From positions 248,717 to 312,716 of the forward strand of contig NZ_MSZX01000009.1 in assembly GCF_002021565.1 (NCBI RefSeq): a stretch of 64,000 nt of DNA, written 5' to 3'. Within the stretch, counting starts at the first letter, position 1. Each line of letters starts with the position of its first letter. Source of the DNA: Paenibacillus selenitireducens (GTDB taxonomy: Bacteria > Bacillota > Bacilli > Paenibacillales > Paenibacillaceae). Shown here piece by piece: positions 44,491 through 52,598 of the stretch. The position numbers and the translations under genes are program-made. The notes beneath the pieces are model-generated. The model ran no database searches. It worked only from the letters and a program-made list of their open reading frames with translations, and was not told the DNA's origin.

Positions 44491-44585
44491 AGGCTTCCTC
44501 CTTTCTGATGAATCCTTCACATCGCGTAGAATTCGGCTTGCATATAGCATATCAAAACTTAAGTCTAAACGAAAATCCATCGTGA

Positions 44586-45488
44586 TTAGAAGGGCTCTTC
44601 ACACAAAAATTGTTGAATTTTCATGTTCACAATGTCTGGGTTTTCTAGGTTAAGCAGATGACCTGTTCCTGGAATCACTTCCGCCTTCAAATCGATGCCT
44701 AATTGCGTCGCGCGCTGAAATGCCGCATTGTAGTCACTAATCACTTCCTGATCCCCGAGGAGCAGAAGGATGGGCATCGTTAGCTTGTGGAATTCATCGT
44801 CACCGTAAACGCCAGGCGGTACTCTCAATGAAAGAGTACCATATTTGAAGGCAGCATGAAATTGGTTTACCAATGCCTTGTTCAGTTGATGTTTGGATAA
44901 CCATTTGATAAATAGGAGGACATGCCACTTGATTGGGATCGCTGACATCGCAATAATTCGATAAATGAATGTATTGTATAATGGCACAAACGTGGACGCA
45001 GGACTAAGCAGAAACAGCTTATTTACTTTATGTGGCGCATGAATTGCGTAATTGACGGCCAGAAATCCTCCATAAGAAATCCCGCCGAGGACTGCAGATG
45101 AGACTCCTAACGCATTTGTTACTTCATCTAACCATTCCGCGCACGCTTCCCGATTCGCAGGCAAGATGCTGGGTGCGCTTTTATTCAAGTCTCCGATAAA
45201 ATCAATGGCATAGACTTTATACTTCTGGGCTAGCGGTTGAATATTGGGGTGCCAGACCGTAGAACTAAATCCCATCGCATGTAACAAAACCATCGGTTCT
45301 CCATCCTCAGGCCCACATGTCACGACATGAGTTGCTCCAAAACGAGTGGGAACATATTCAGTCGTATAGGGAACTGGCCATAACGAAAGACTCTGGTCGT
45401 ATGCCGATTGATATTTCAGCTGTTTCTGTAAGGTTTTAAAGTGCATTGAGTTTGAGGTGATCTGCGTCTTAATCCCGTTAGTATCCAT
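44586..45488 (-). CDS. Alpha/beta-fold hydrolase
   Basis: 300-aa hydrolase. Oxyanion loop LLHAMGFSSTVW, nucleophile elbow GGISYGGFLAV, acid LLLLGDQEVIS, catalytic His GTGHLLNLENP. The pattern resembles carboxylesterase/YtpA- or NvD-like hydrolases of Bacilli; substrate unknown. GGAGG 6 bases before the ATG. Lies upstream of pgsA but the gap argues for a separate unit. Confidence 0.85.
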   Translation of the reverse strand: MDTNGIKTQITSNSMHFKTLQKQLKYQSAYDQSLSLWPVPYTTEYVPTRFGATHVVTCGPEDGEPMVLLHAMGFSSTVWHPNIQPLAQKYKVYAIDFIGDLNKSAPSILPANREACAEWLDEVTNALGVSSAVLGGISYGGFLAVNYAIHAPHKVNKLFLLSPASTFVPLYNTFIYRIIAMSAIPIKWHVLLFIKWLSKHQLNKALVNQFHAAFKYGTLSLRVPPGVYGDDEFHKLTMPILLLLGDQEVISDYNAAFQRATQLGIDLKAEVIPGTGHLLNLENPDIVNMKIQQFLCEEPF

Positions 45489-45535
45489 TCTACTCCTCCT
45501 GATTTACAGGTTATGATAGGCAAACGTTCCGGTTC

Positions 45536-45672
45536 TTATAGGCGATTAATTCGTGAGAAAGCCAATCCTCGTTGCCGATAATCTGTCTGCGTCATAATAT
45601 CAGGTTCGACGTAACCTCCGCCTATATAGAAGGTGTTACATGCACTAACGAACCCCGATTCCTCTATGTGAA
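45536..45672 (-). pseudogene. Remnant of a GNAT (ZmaR/GNAT_acetyltran-like) gene
   Basis: After the thyX stop an open minus-strand stretch of about 45 codons reads GLIHIEESGFVSACNTFYI, GGGYVEPDIMTQ, TDYRQRGLAFSRINRL and then stops. This matches the conserved core of zwittermicin-resistance-type acetyltransferases: a strand with Ser/Cys, an E-I-T strand and the acetyl-CoA loop R-Q-R-G-L-A. No start, no N-terminal domain and no C-terminus remain. The fragment overlaps the thyX end, which suggests a deletion joined thyX to a decayed gene. Confidence 0.55.
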
Positions 45673-46383
45673 TTAATCCCGCTTCACTAATAATTCTTGG
45701 ATTGAGGCTGGATACAATGGTTTACTTAATTCTAATATGGCTTTGGCATAATCTTGTATTTCTTTCTGGGCATCATGTTCTAGTCTTTGATTTAGAAAAT
45801 GGCATACGGATTGCAATGATGCCGTCCAATACCATCTGACATACATGCCGTAGGAAGGTAAAAAGAGCCTTGCTTGTTCCGCGCACAATCCCGCTTCTAT
45901 TGCCGATTCATACTTTTGAACCCCTAACTCGATGTACTCTATCAATTCTTGAGTCAGTTGGGTCCCCACTTCATTTCCTAATACTTCACCGCTGCCTTGC
46001 TTCGAATTCTCTGGCTTGCTTCTCCACTCGTCTGAATTTGGTATGTAGAATGTCGGTTCCTCTGTAATATATCTGCGACTCGATTCATTCCATGCCTCAA
46101 GACTATCTCCCGTTCCTTCCGCATGCGCAGAACCAATGACATACTTCCACCATTGTCGAGCTACCATGAGCGGAGCGTAGATTTCATACTGTAACATGAC
46201 ATGTCTAAAAGGTGAGGTATGACCCTCTCTAGCGAGGAACTTAATAAGGCGAATATCTTTATCGGAAAGCTCATTGGATTCCTTGGCATAAGAAACGCGT
46301 GCGGCATTGACGACGCTCAAATCCGATCCCATATGGTTTACAAGTCTTACATACCCTTTATCTAGCACTTGATATAATGTCAT
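45673..46383 (-). CDS. thyX: Flavin-dependent thymidylate synthase ThyX
   Basis: 236-aa FAD-dependent enzyme making dTMP from dUMP. Family context is clear (VRLVNHMGSDLSVVNAARVS, LAREGHTSPFRHVMLQYEI, FLPSYGMYVRWYWTASLQSV, NQRLEHDAQKEIQ). The usual RHRx7S motif is modified: the segment reads RQWWKYVIGSAHAEG, then a short insert, then NESSRRY. This variant is known to me from other ThyX proteins but lacks the consensus His-Arg. AAGGAGG is 8 bases before the ATG. Confidence 0.88.
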   Translation of the reverse strand: MTLYQVLDKGYVRLVNHMGSDLSVVNAARVSYAKESNELSDKDIRLIKFLAREGHTSPFRHVMLQYEIYAPLMVARQWWKYVIGSAHAEGTGDSLEAWNESSRRYITEEPTFYIPNSDEWRSKPENSKQGSGEVLGNEVGTQLTQELIEYIELGVQKYESAIEAGLCAEQARLFLPSYGMYVRWYWTASLQSVCHFLNQRLEHDAQKEIQDYAKAILELSKPLYPASIQELLVKRD

Positions 46384-46471
46384 TCAAATATCCTCCTTGA
46401 TATGGATCCTCAGCATTCTGCCTCATCAACCCTAGTTTTCGATTCGAAATTACTCTTTACCTCCGCAAGAA

Positions 46472-46585
46472 TCAACTTATGCCCTTCTTTTTCAGCTCAT
46501 CGAGAATTTTCACGAGTACAATCCAAATCGCCCTTAAATATCCGATAACAAAGAAAAATCCGAGTAATATCACGATCAAAAACAT
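46472..46585 (-). CDS. Small single-pass membrane protein (37 aa)
   Basis: Reading MFLIVILLGFFFVIGYLRAI, a middle WIVLVKILDEL and a lysine-rich end KKKGIS. The ATG has GAGGTG about 9 bases upstream and the frame is closed by TGA. One hydrophobic helix with a basic/amphipathic C-terminus resembles small membrane regulators or stress peptides. No homologue recognised. It lies between thyX and a VOC gene on the same strand. Confidence 0.55.
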   Translation of the reverse strand: MFLIVILLGFFFVIGYLRAIWIVLVKILDELKKKGIS

Positions 46586-46674
46586 GCCCTATTCACCTCA
46601 CTTGGGGTCTCCATTTCTTATCTAAAACCCCGTAATTTCATCTAACATGAACTCATGATTGATAAGCTGTCTTA

Positions 46675-47025
46675 TTAGACGTGCGCTAGGATATTGATTA
46701 GCTTCCCAAAAGGATCACGTACATAAAACCTACGAACTCCCCACGCCTCATTTACCGGCCCATATTCGATCGGAATACCAGCACTCTTCATTCGTTCCAA
46801 CGCTTCATCGACATTGTCGACTTCAATGGATATATCAGGTGTTGGCGTATCTGAGCCCCCTTGTGACGCAAAGCTTATTTGTATGCTCATTTCTTCATGT
46901 GATCCATATGTTGCAATCCAACCTTGATCCATTAGTAACTCAAGACCGAGCACATCATGGTAGAATCTCTTCGCTGCCATAACTTCAGGAGTTTCGATGT
47001 TCGTGACGATACGTTTAACTTTCAT
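46675..47025 (-). CDS. VOC family protein (glyoxalase/bleomycin resistance-like)
   Basis: 116-aa single-module VOC protein (RIVTNIETPEVMAAKRFYHD, VDNVDEALERMKSAGIPIEY, VRRFYVRDPFGKLINILAH). GGAGG precedes the ATG by 6 bases. Unknown substrate; may bind or modify a small molecule. Lies among several acetyltransferase genes in an accessory-like stretch. Confidence 0.85.
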   Translation of the reverse strand: MKVKRIVTNIETPEVMAAKRFYHDVLGLELLMDQGWIATYGSHEEMSIQISFASQGGSDTPTPDISIEVDNVDEALERMKSAGIPIEYGPVNEAWGVRRFYVRDPFGKLINILAHV

Positions 47026-47062
47026 CCCAAACCTCCAATTCTACAGAAATCATTTTTCATGC

Positions 47063-47554
47063 TTACATTTCTTTTTCTAAAACGTAACATTCATTTTGCA
47101 AATTCCTAGGGTCTCGGATCTTAACAATTTTAAATCCACATTTATTGACATAAAAATGATGATTTCTTTTGGAATACCCTGGGGTTTCAGTGATCCATTT
47201 TTTTGTATTCGGGTACTTCAGCTCGATAAATCTCCATATTTTCAGGCCTATCCCTTGATTATGTTCGATGGGATCCACATATAAATTCCCAAGGAAATTC
47301 TCGTTATTTTCGTTGATCCATACAATGACGGAACCCATTAACTTACCATTTAGCAAGACTTTATAGGATTGCGCTTGTGAATCTAATGCCCATTTTCGAA
47401 GGAATTCCCCTGTATCGTATCCTTCAGGTCCTCCTTTTTCCAAGCCAAGAAATTGTTTCGTATCTTGATCAAAGGCACGTGTCATGATCTCCGTTAATTG
47501 CTCGATATCTTCTTCAAAGATGGGTTGGAATTCTAAGTCTTCATATACCTCCAT
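47063..47554 (-). CDS. GNAT family N-acetyltransferase
   Basis: 163-aa protein. Acetyl-CoA loop NLYVDPIEHNQGIGLKIWRF and C-terminal GYSKRNHHFYVNKCGFKIV. The ATG at 47554 is favoured because GGGAGG lies 7 bases upstream; a closer ATG is too near. Substrate unknown. 18 bases after the preceding GNAT gene, so they are co-transcribed. Confidence 0.82.
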   Translation of the reverse strand: MEVYEDLEFQPIFEEDIEQLTEIMTRAFDQDTKQFLGLEKGGPEGYDTGEFLRKWALDSQAQSYKVLLNGKLMGSVIVWINENNENFLGNLYVDPIEHNQGIGLKIWRFIELKYPNTKKWITETPGYSKRNHHFYVNKCGFKIVKIRDPRNLQNECYVLEKEM

Positions 47555-47572
47555 ATCCATACCTCCCAAAAA

Positions 47573-48124
47573 TTAATCGAACTTCAAATAATCGGTCTTT
47601 ATGATCGAAAAAATAGCAGCATCTACAAAACTTTCCTTCTCATAAAAATAATCTTTTAATAACCCTTCATAATTAAATCTCGATTTTTCCAACACCTTGC
47701 GTGAACTAATGTTATCCGAATCAATGAGTGCCTCAATTCGGTTTAATCCAAGCTCTTGAAACCCATATTTAATTACAGAATGTAACACCTCGGTCATGAT
47801 TCCCTCACGCCAATATTCAGGTGTTAATTCATATCCAATCTCAGCTTTGAAATGTTTCTTTGACCAATTATGAAATCCACATGTCCCAATAATCCGGTCG
47901 GAGGGTTTAAACGTGATTCCCCATCTTATCCCACGTTGTGTTTCAAATTTTTCATTCCAATTATGAATTAGAGCTTCTGCTTGTTTCGGATCTGTGAAAC
48001 TCTGTAAATCATAAAACTTTGTTACCTCATCTTTTGAAAAGTAATGATAAAGATCATCGGTATCTTCGATTCGTAATTGACGGAGTATCAATCTTTCTGT
48101 TTCAAGTACTGGATAATTAGACAT
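47573..48124 (-). CDS. GNAT acetyltransferase, RimJ/RimL-like
   Basis: 183 aa. It starts with the usual LETERLILRQLRIEDTDDLY, then GTCGFHNWSKKHFKAEIGYE and YWREGIMTEVLHSVIKYGF, ending with a GNAT C-terminal strand. It resembles RimJ-type N-terminal acetyltransferases; target not predictable. Clear similarity to the next gene upstream. GGGAGG 8 bases before the ATG. Confidence 0.87.
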   Translation of the reverse strand: MSNYPVLETERLILRQLRIEDTDDLYHYFSKDEVTKFYDLQSFTDPKQAEALIHNWNEKFETQRGIRWGITFKPSDRIIGTCGFHNWSKKHFKAEIGYELTPEYWREGIMTEVLHSVIKYGFQELGLNRIEALIDSDNISSRKVLEKSRFNYEGLLKDYFYEKESFVDAAIFSIIKTDYLKFD

Positions 48125-48205
48125 AGGTTTGTCCTCCCTTTGTAAACGATGGTTAGCTGAATTGTGGATTATGTCCTGATTCTTGATCGTTACTCTATTT
48201 CACTA

Positions 48206-48703
48206 CTACTTTCTTCTTAAGGTGTAATAGACTAGATTGTCTCTTAATTCTTCTTCACGTGAAAAACCCATCTTATTGAGCAGCTGTTGCGATCGGACGT
48301 TATCTTGTTCAACTGTCGCTTCTACGAGATTAATTTCCATCACATCAAAACCAATTTTAATCATCTCCGTTAAAGCCTCTTGCATCAATCCGAGTCCCCA
48401 GTATCTACGAGATAAATCAAAACCAATTTCTGCTCTTGCATCGATCCCCTTCACCCAACAATGAAATCCACAGGTACCAACGAATTCACCATTTGTCCTA
48501 TGGAAAAGGCCATACCTACAACCCGAATCATCCATATGAAATTGAATGATTTCCTCTGCTTCTTTCATATCTTTGCAAGGCTCTATATCCATAAACTGCG
48601 TTACTTCAGGGTCAGAAAAGTGTCTAAAGACCGACTCACAGTCCGATAAATTCAGTTCTCTAAGGAATAATCTTTGGGTCTCTATTTCTGGAAAATAGTT
48701 CAT
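48206..48703 (-). CDS. GNAT acetyltransferase, RimJ/RimL-like (paralogue)
   Basis: 165 aa. ETQRLFLRELNLSDCESVF, GTCGFHCWVKGIDARAEIGF, YWGLGLMQEALTEMIKIGF parallel the neighbouring gene closely, so the pair probably arose by duplication. The ATG at 48703 with AAAAGGA 10 bases upstream is preferred over an unsupported start at 48736. Function unknown. Confidence 0.83.
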   Translation of the reverse strand: MNYFPEIETQRLFLRELNLSDCESVFRHFSDPEVTQFMDIEPCKDMKEAEEIIQFHMDDSGCRYGLFHRTNGEFVGTCGFHCWVKGIDARAEIGFDLSRRYWGLGLMQEALTEMIKIGFDVMEINLVEATVEQDNVRSQQLLNKMGFSREEELRDNLVYYTLRRK

Positions 48704-49041
48704 ATAAAATTCATCCTTTTGTTTTTGAGTGTTCATTCTGAAGAAGGATACTTATTGCCAATTTGCTTGGACACTCCCTCTCCAAATAAGTTTCTTAAAT
48801 GGTATTATAACCCAGTCCCTCCATTTCTGCTTTAACTTTATTCACAAAACAAAAAAGCTGCAGCGCGAATGACATTCATCCGAATTGCAACTCAGTAATG
48901 GAGGGTAAAAACGGTTTATCCGATCCTCCCTATTCCCAAACAATACTATTTTTTCATGATTCATTTTTAAATCTCTTTAATAATTGAAGTTCTTTCAGAT
49001 CGATCCTTACATGTCCATTCCTATTCTACATGCACGTGAGA
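48704..49041. other. Intergenic region, no gene seen
   Basis: Upstream region of the GNAT pair and downstream region of the P-loop gene. It contains a GCTGCAGC palindrome followed, on the minus strand, by six T (around 48850-48863), which may terminate the P-loop gene. A GGAGG/CCTCC arm pair lies near 48900-48930. No coding frame with a ribosome binding site was found. Confidence 0.45.
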
Positions 49042-49674
49042 TTAGCCTAATAAATCCATTATTTCGTTTGCATAGGCACTCCAATTCTTACTATCAGTAC
49101 TTATTTCTATGGTTGGAAGGACAGAAAAACTAGATTGTTTACGTAGTTCTGATTGGGTATGTATAAATTCATCTGCTGACTTTCTGATTTCTTCTTCTGT
49201 TTTGTTCGTCCATTCGTGAGGTGTTCGACTTTGCATTCTTTGCTCTACGTTCTCTGAAGATACCGTTAATAATACACATTTAGCCCCAAGGTTTAGCATT
49301 TCATTTTCTAGAGATTCGATTTCATAGGAAGATTCTGTGGGAAATGCCACTCTGTGATTCAAATGAAATCTTTCCAGTATAAAAAATAATCCTCTCGATG
49401 CCCGAGATGCATCTGGACCGAGATATGTTGCCCATTCGTTTAATTGACGCAACATGCTAACCCGTTCTTTCAATAACTGAAGATGTTCATTACGATTCAA
49501 ACGTTTAAACTCGCCATGAACATTGTTTAATACTTGGGAATAATGTTCACTAAGAACAATGATACTGCGCTCCGATGTTTCGTCTTGTGCTTGAAGTAGC
49601 TTTAGAGCTTTTAAAACAGACGTTTTTCCAGCATTTGAATACCCTTCTAGAATAATCCCTCTGATGTGGCTCAC
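49042..49674 (-). CDS. P-loop NTPase, nucleoside/thymidylate kinase-like
   Basis: 210-aa cytoplasmic protein. Walker A is LEGYSNAGKTSVLKALK near the start; a DxxxR-like stretch (FFILERFHLNHRVAFP) and a Cys/Val strand (LGAKCVLLTVS) follow, then a C-terminal helix. The layout is that of small deoxynucleoside or thymidylate kinase-like proteins, but no family was firmly recognised. A GTG start at 49674 has GGAGG 8 bases before it. Confidence 0.65.
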   Translation of the reverse strand: MSHIRGIILEGYSNAGKTSVLKALKLLQAQDETSERSIIVLSEHYSQVLNNVHGEFKRLNRNEHLQLLKERVSMLRQLNEWATYLGPDASRASRGLFFILERFHLNHRVAFPTESSYEIESLENEMLNLGAKCVLLTVSSENVEQRMQSRTPHEWTNKTEEEIRKSADEFIHTQSELRKQSSFSVLPTIEISTDSKNWSAYANEIMDLLG

Positions 49675-49840
49675 TGTGAAAACCTCCAACTAACCATGAT
49701 TTGAAATCAATTATACTAAATATTATTATTCGGTTATTCACTTTATTTAAAGCAGCCATTAACTATTTTGTATTCTTTCCAATCCAATATACCTTCCAAG
49801 GTCTTTATAGGTGTATGAAATGTATCTTAATTTCAGATAT

Positions 49841-49875
49841 AAAAAAAAGAGGTCAGTCTCCGAAGAGACCGACCT
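49841..49875 (-). terminator. Terminator of the eut operon
   Basis: AGGTC-GTCTC/GAGAC-GACCT with a CGAA loop and eight T on the minus strand, about 65 bases after the eutH stop. The rest of the 49675-49938 gap holds no gene. Confidence 0.85.
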
Positions 49876-49938
49876 AATGGAAGTTGTGAGAGAGATAAAA
49901 ATAGAGATTTCATTAAAAGTATATACTACGAATTGTTC

Positions 49939-51054
49939 TTACGCGCTCTGCTTCTGCTGCGCTTCCTGCTTTGGTTCTGCCATCATTTTTTTGGACAGAT
50001 ATATAGCAACGAATATTGCTGTGACGCCGCCAACCAATTTCCCCACAATCATCGGGAAAATCATTTCTTTGGCAACCCCTGCTGTAAATCCAAGGTGATC
50101 CCCGAATACAAATGCGGCAGATACCGCAAACGCGACGTTAATCACTTTACCACGACTATCCATATCTTTCATCATTCCGAACATCGGAATAACATTGGCT
50201 AGCGTGGCTACTAATCCCGCTGCTGCGACCTCATTCATGCCTAGCATTTTACCCATTTTCATCAACGGTTTGTTGAACACTTTTGTAATCACGAAGACCA
50301 TCGCAAAGGCGCCAGCCAACACAATCGAAATATCTCCAACAATCTTGATTCCTTCATCAATTGGAGCAAGGCCAGGAATGATCGTGATGTCTGTAAGCTG
50401 CTGTACAATACTAGCCGCGAGTCCCAACGTTGCCACCATAACAATGAACTTTCCGAAGATGGTAAAGCCCTTGATCATGCCTTGTGGAAACCGCCATAAA
50501 CCAAGCACGATTAGAGCAGCAAATAGGATGATCGGCACGAGGTTAGACAAAATCATGGTGATCGAGTAACCAGCAACCAATCCCCCTACCAAGCATCCAA
50601 TCGGAATCGTGACGATACCAGCAAGCACGCCTGTCGCCATAAATTTATGATCTTCTTTCTTGATGATGCCGAGTGCAACCGGAATGATAAACACGATAGT
50701 CGGACCCAACATAGCGCCTAGGATAACTCCGGCAAACATACCTGCATCTGGACTATTAGCTAACTCTTGTGCAAGTGAAAATCCACCCATATCGTTCGCT
50801 AACAGCGTCGTCGCAAACATCGCCGGGTCCGCTCCTAACGCGGTATATAATGGGACGACAACGGGACTTAACAGCTTGGCCAATACAGGGGATAGCGAAA
50901 TAATCCCTACCATCGCCAGTGTTAGCGACCCCATGGCCATAATCCCTTCATCAAATTGATGACCTAATCCAAATTTATACCCAATGCATTTATCGATGGC
51001 ACCCAAAACCATGAAAATAACCATGATGTAAATGATAATTTCATTGATTTCCAT
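49939..51054 (-). CDS. eutH: Ethanolamine permease EutH
   Basis: 371-aa membrane protein with about ten helices (IYIMVIFMVLGAIDKCIGYK, PAMFATTLLANDMGGFSLAQ, NVAFAVSAAFVFGDHLGFTA). It matches EutH, the ethanolamine transporter of eut loci; protonated ethanolamine uptake is needed at low pH or concentration. Last gene of the operon, followed by the terminator. GGAG stands 11 bases before the ATG. Confidence 0.93.
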   Translation of the reverse strand: MEINEIIIYIMVIFMVLGAIDKCIGYKFGLGHQFDEGIMAMGSLTLAMVGIISLSPVLAKLLSPVVVPLYTALGADPAMFATTLLANDMGGFSLAQELANSPDAGMFAGVILGAMLGPTIVFIIPVALGIIKKEDHKFMATGVLAGIVTIPIGCLVGGLVAGYSITMILSNLVPIILFAALIVLGLWRFPQGMIKGFTIFGKFIVMVATLGLAASIVQQLTDITIIPGLAPIDEGIKIVGDISIVLAGAFAMVFVITKVFNKPLMKMGKMLGMNEVAAAGLVATLANVIPMFGMMKDMDSRGKVINVAFAVSAAFVFGDHLGFTAGVAKEMIFPMIVGKLVGGVTAIFVAIYLSKKMMAEPKQEAQQKQSA

Positions 51055-51073
51055 ATGTGATGCAACTCCATTC

Positions 51074-51619
51074 TCATTTGAAGTGGTTTATTATTTCTTC
51101 AGCTGGGGATGGTATCACGGAATAATGAACAATTCGTTTATCATCCATGGAAGATAAAATCACCTTCATCCCATGCTCCACGTCGCTGACTGTCCCTGTA
51201 AACACGGCGAGGAATTTCCCGCCAATCGCCATGCCGAGGTTCATTCTTTTGACATGGATATCGCTTTGTTTCAAGGCGTTGTTTAATGCAAAAATACCAG
51301 AAGATACCGTAGATGTTTCCAGTATTCCAATTGCTTCTACAGGCTGTAAGGAATAGCGCTTTTTCAACGCATCAACGATCTCCGAATGAACACCATGCAG
51401 TACAAAATCACTGATTCTGAACTCGTTCGCTTCTGTCTTCACGAAGTCCATCGCTTCCTGAACGTCCGCGGTATTCCCGCTGATGATAATCAAAAACTTC
51501 CCTGGACAAATGGGCTTCAGATGATGCACCTGCACAGATGAGATTTTCAGCATACGATCGGCGGTTTCATATCCTTTGCTGATGCTCCGTAGTTCGACGA
51601 CACCGATCGCGCTATTCAT
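51074..51619 (-). CDS. Tandem-BMC shell protein (PduT-like BMC-T)
   Basis: 181 aa with two BMC domains (about 5-85 and 95-175: AIGVVELRSISKGYETADRM and AIGILETSTVSSGIFALNNA). The pore motif HLKPICPGKF places Cys38 where PduT carries its central 4Fe-4S site, so this trimeric shell protein may hold a cluster for electron transfer. The ATG at 51619 overlaps the eutN stop by 8 bases; a longer frame to 51679 would lie inside eutN. Such a subunit is not part of the Salmonella eut set. Confidence 0.85.
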   Translation of the reverse strand: MNSAIGVVELRSISKGYETADRMLKISSVQVHHLKPICPGKFLIIISGNTADVQEAMDFVKTEANEFRISDFVLHGVHSEIVDALKKRYSLQPVEAIGILETSTVSSGIFALNNALKQSDIHVKRMNLGMAIGGKFLAVFTGTVSDVEHGMKVILSSMDDKRIVHYSVIPSPAEEIINHFK

Positions 51620-51884
51620 GATCGATCTCGAGCGAGTCAACGATGCCCACGATAACAGCGTCAACAGGCGCGTCTGCATTTGCTAGCGATATTCTTGCAG
51701 CGCTCCCCTTCGTGACGAGAACGGTGTCGCCAATCCCTGCTCCCGCATTATCCACGGCAACAAAGTATTCTCGTTGATTTTGGTTATCATATGAGAACGG
51801 TTTCACGACCAGAAAGGTAAGTCCGTTTAGCTTCTTGTCTTTACGGGTCGCCCATAAGCTACCCACAACTTCTCCTACGATCAT
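51612..51884 (-). CDS. eutN: Ethanolamine microcompartment vertex protein EutN (BMC-P)
   Basis: 90-aa EutN/CcmL-type protein forming the pentameric vertices of the shell. It shows the start MIVGEVVGSLWATRKDKKLN, then FVAVDNAGAGIGDTVLVTKG and a C-terminal VDAVIVGIVDSLEI. GAGG 7 bases before the ATG. Confidence 0.94.
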   Translation of the reverse strand: MIVGEVVGSLWATRKDKKLNGLTFLVVKPFSYDNQNQREYFVAVDNAGAGIGDTVLVTKGSAARISLANADAPVDAVIVGIVDSLEIDHE

Positions 51885-51896
51885 AAGCTCACCTCA

Positions 51897-52580
51897 TTAT
51901 CTTCTGTGTACATGCATCTGCTGCATTCTTATATAATCCTGTGCAAGCGGAGTAATAATACTGTTCCGATTAACCACAATCTCTCTGATGTTGCGGAAGT
52001 GGTATTTTTTCATCTCGGCTTCCGTAATCACTTTCTGAGACAGAACTTCTAATCCAGCGGCAGCCGGTGTGGATTCCACATGAACATCTGCCGCCTCTTC
52101 CTTGTCCAGACAAGCTAGAAGTAGATCCATGGTTGAGACCAATCGAATGCCGAAGCTGCGGAGTTTGTCCACATATCCTTCATACTGCTTGTACAGCATG
52201 ACAGGCGCTGTAGACTTATATTTCTTGAAGACCAAACCTTCCTCCAAAACGACAACCTTTTTACCTTTTAGAAGCATCGTCAAAAGGAAACGTTCCCGAT
52301 GGCCCGCACTTATGCCGTTGGCCAGATTGGCTAACAGCTGAATGCATATCTTCGGAACAACAATGAGCTCGCAGTCTCTGATGCTCTCATCGTAATACTG
52401 CACGTCATAATGTTCGTTCAGGATATTCGCCAGTTCAGGCATGGGCTCCGCTGATAGAAGAATCGCTTGCTGTTTGACAGTGGGCGTCGTTTGAGCTGCC
52501 TGACGCTGCTGCAATCGCTTATAGATTTCCTCCGTCATCATCTGAATGAATGCTTCCTTATCTAGACCTTCCATGTTCAT
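51897..52580 (-). CDS. Ethanolamine utilization protein, TIGR02536-like, with targeting helix
   Basis: 227-aa protein of a conserved but uncharacterised family (TIGR02536-type) found in eut loci of Listeria, Enterococcus and clostridia; assignment from gene context and overall pattern. The N-terminal amphipathic helix (LDKEAFIQMMTEEIYKRLQQ) resembles encapsulation peptides of luminal enzymes. The middle part has a Rossmann-like feel (ELIVVPKICIQLLANLANGI, KGKKVVVLEEGLV). The C-terminal REIVVNRNSIITPLAQDY is seen in family members. AGGAG 9 bases upstream of the ATG. Confidence 0.75.
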   Translation of the reverse strand: MNMEGLDKEAFIQMMTEEIYKRLQQRQAAQTTPTVKQQAILLSAEPMPELANILNEHYDVQYYDESIRDCELIVVPKICIQLLANLANGISAGHRERFLLTMLLKGKKVVVLEEGLVFKKYKSTAPVMLYKQYEGYVDKLRSFGIRLVSTMDLLLACLDKEEAADVHVESTPAAAGLEVLSQKVITEAEMKKYHFRNIREIVVNRNSIITPLAQDYIRMQQMHVHRR

Positions 52581-52598
52581 TTTTTCACACTCCTAGAC

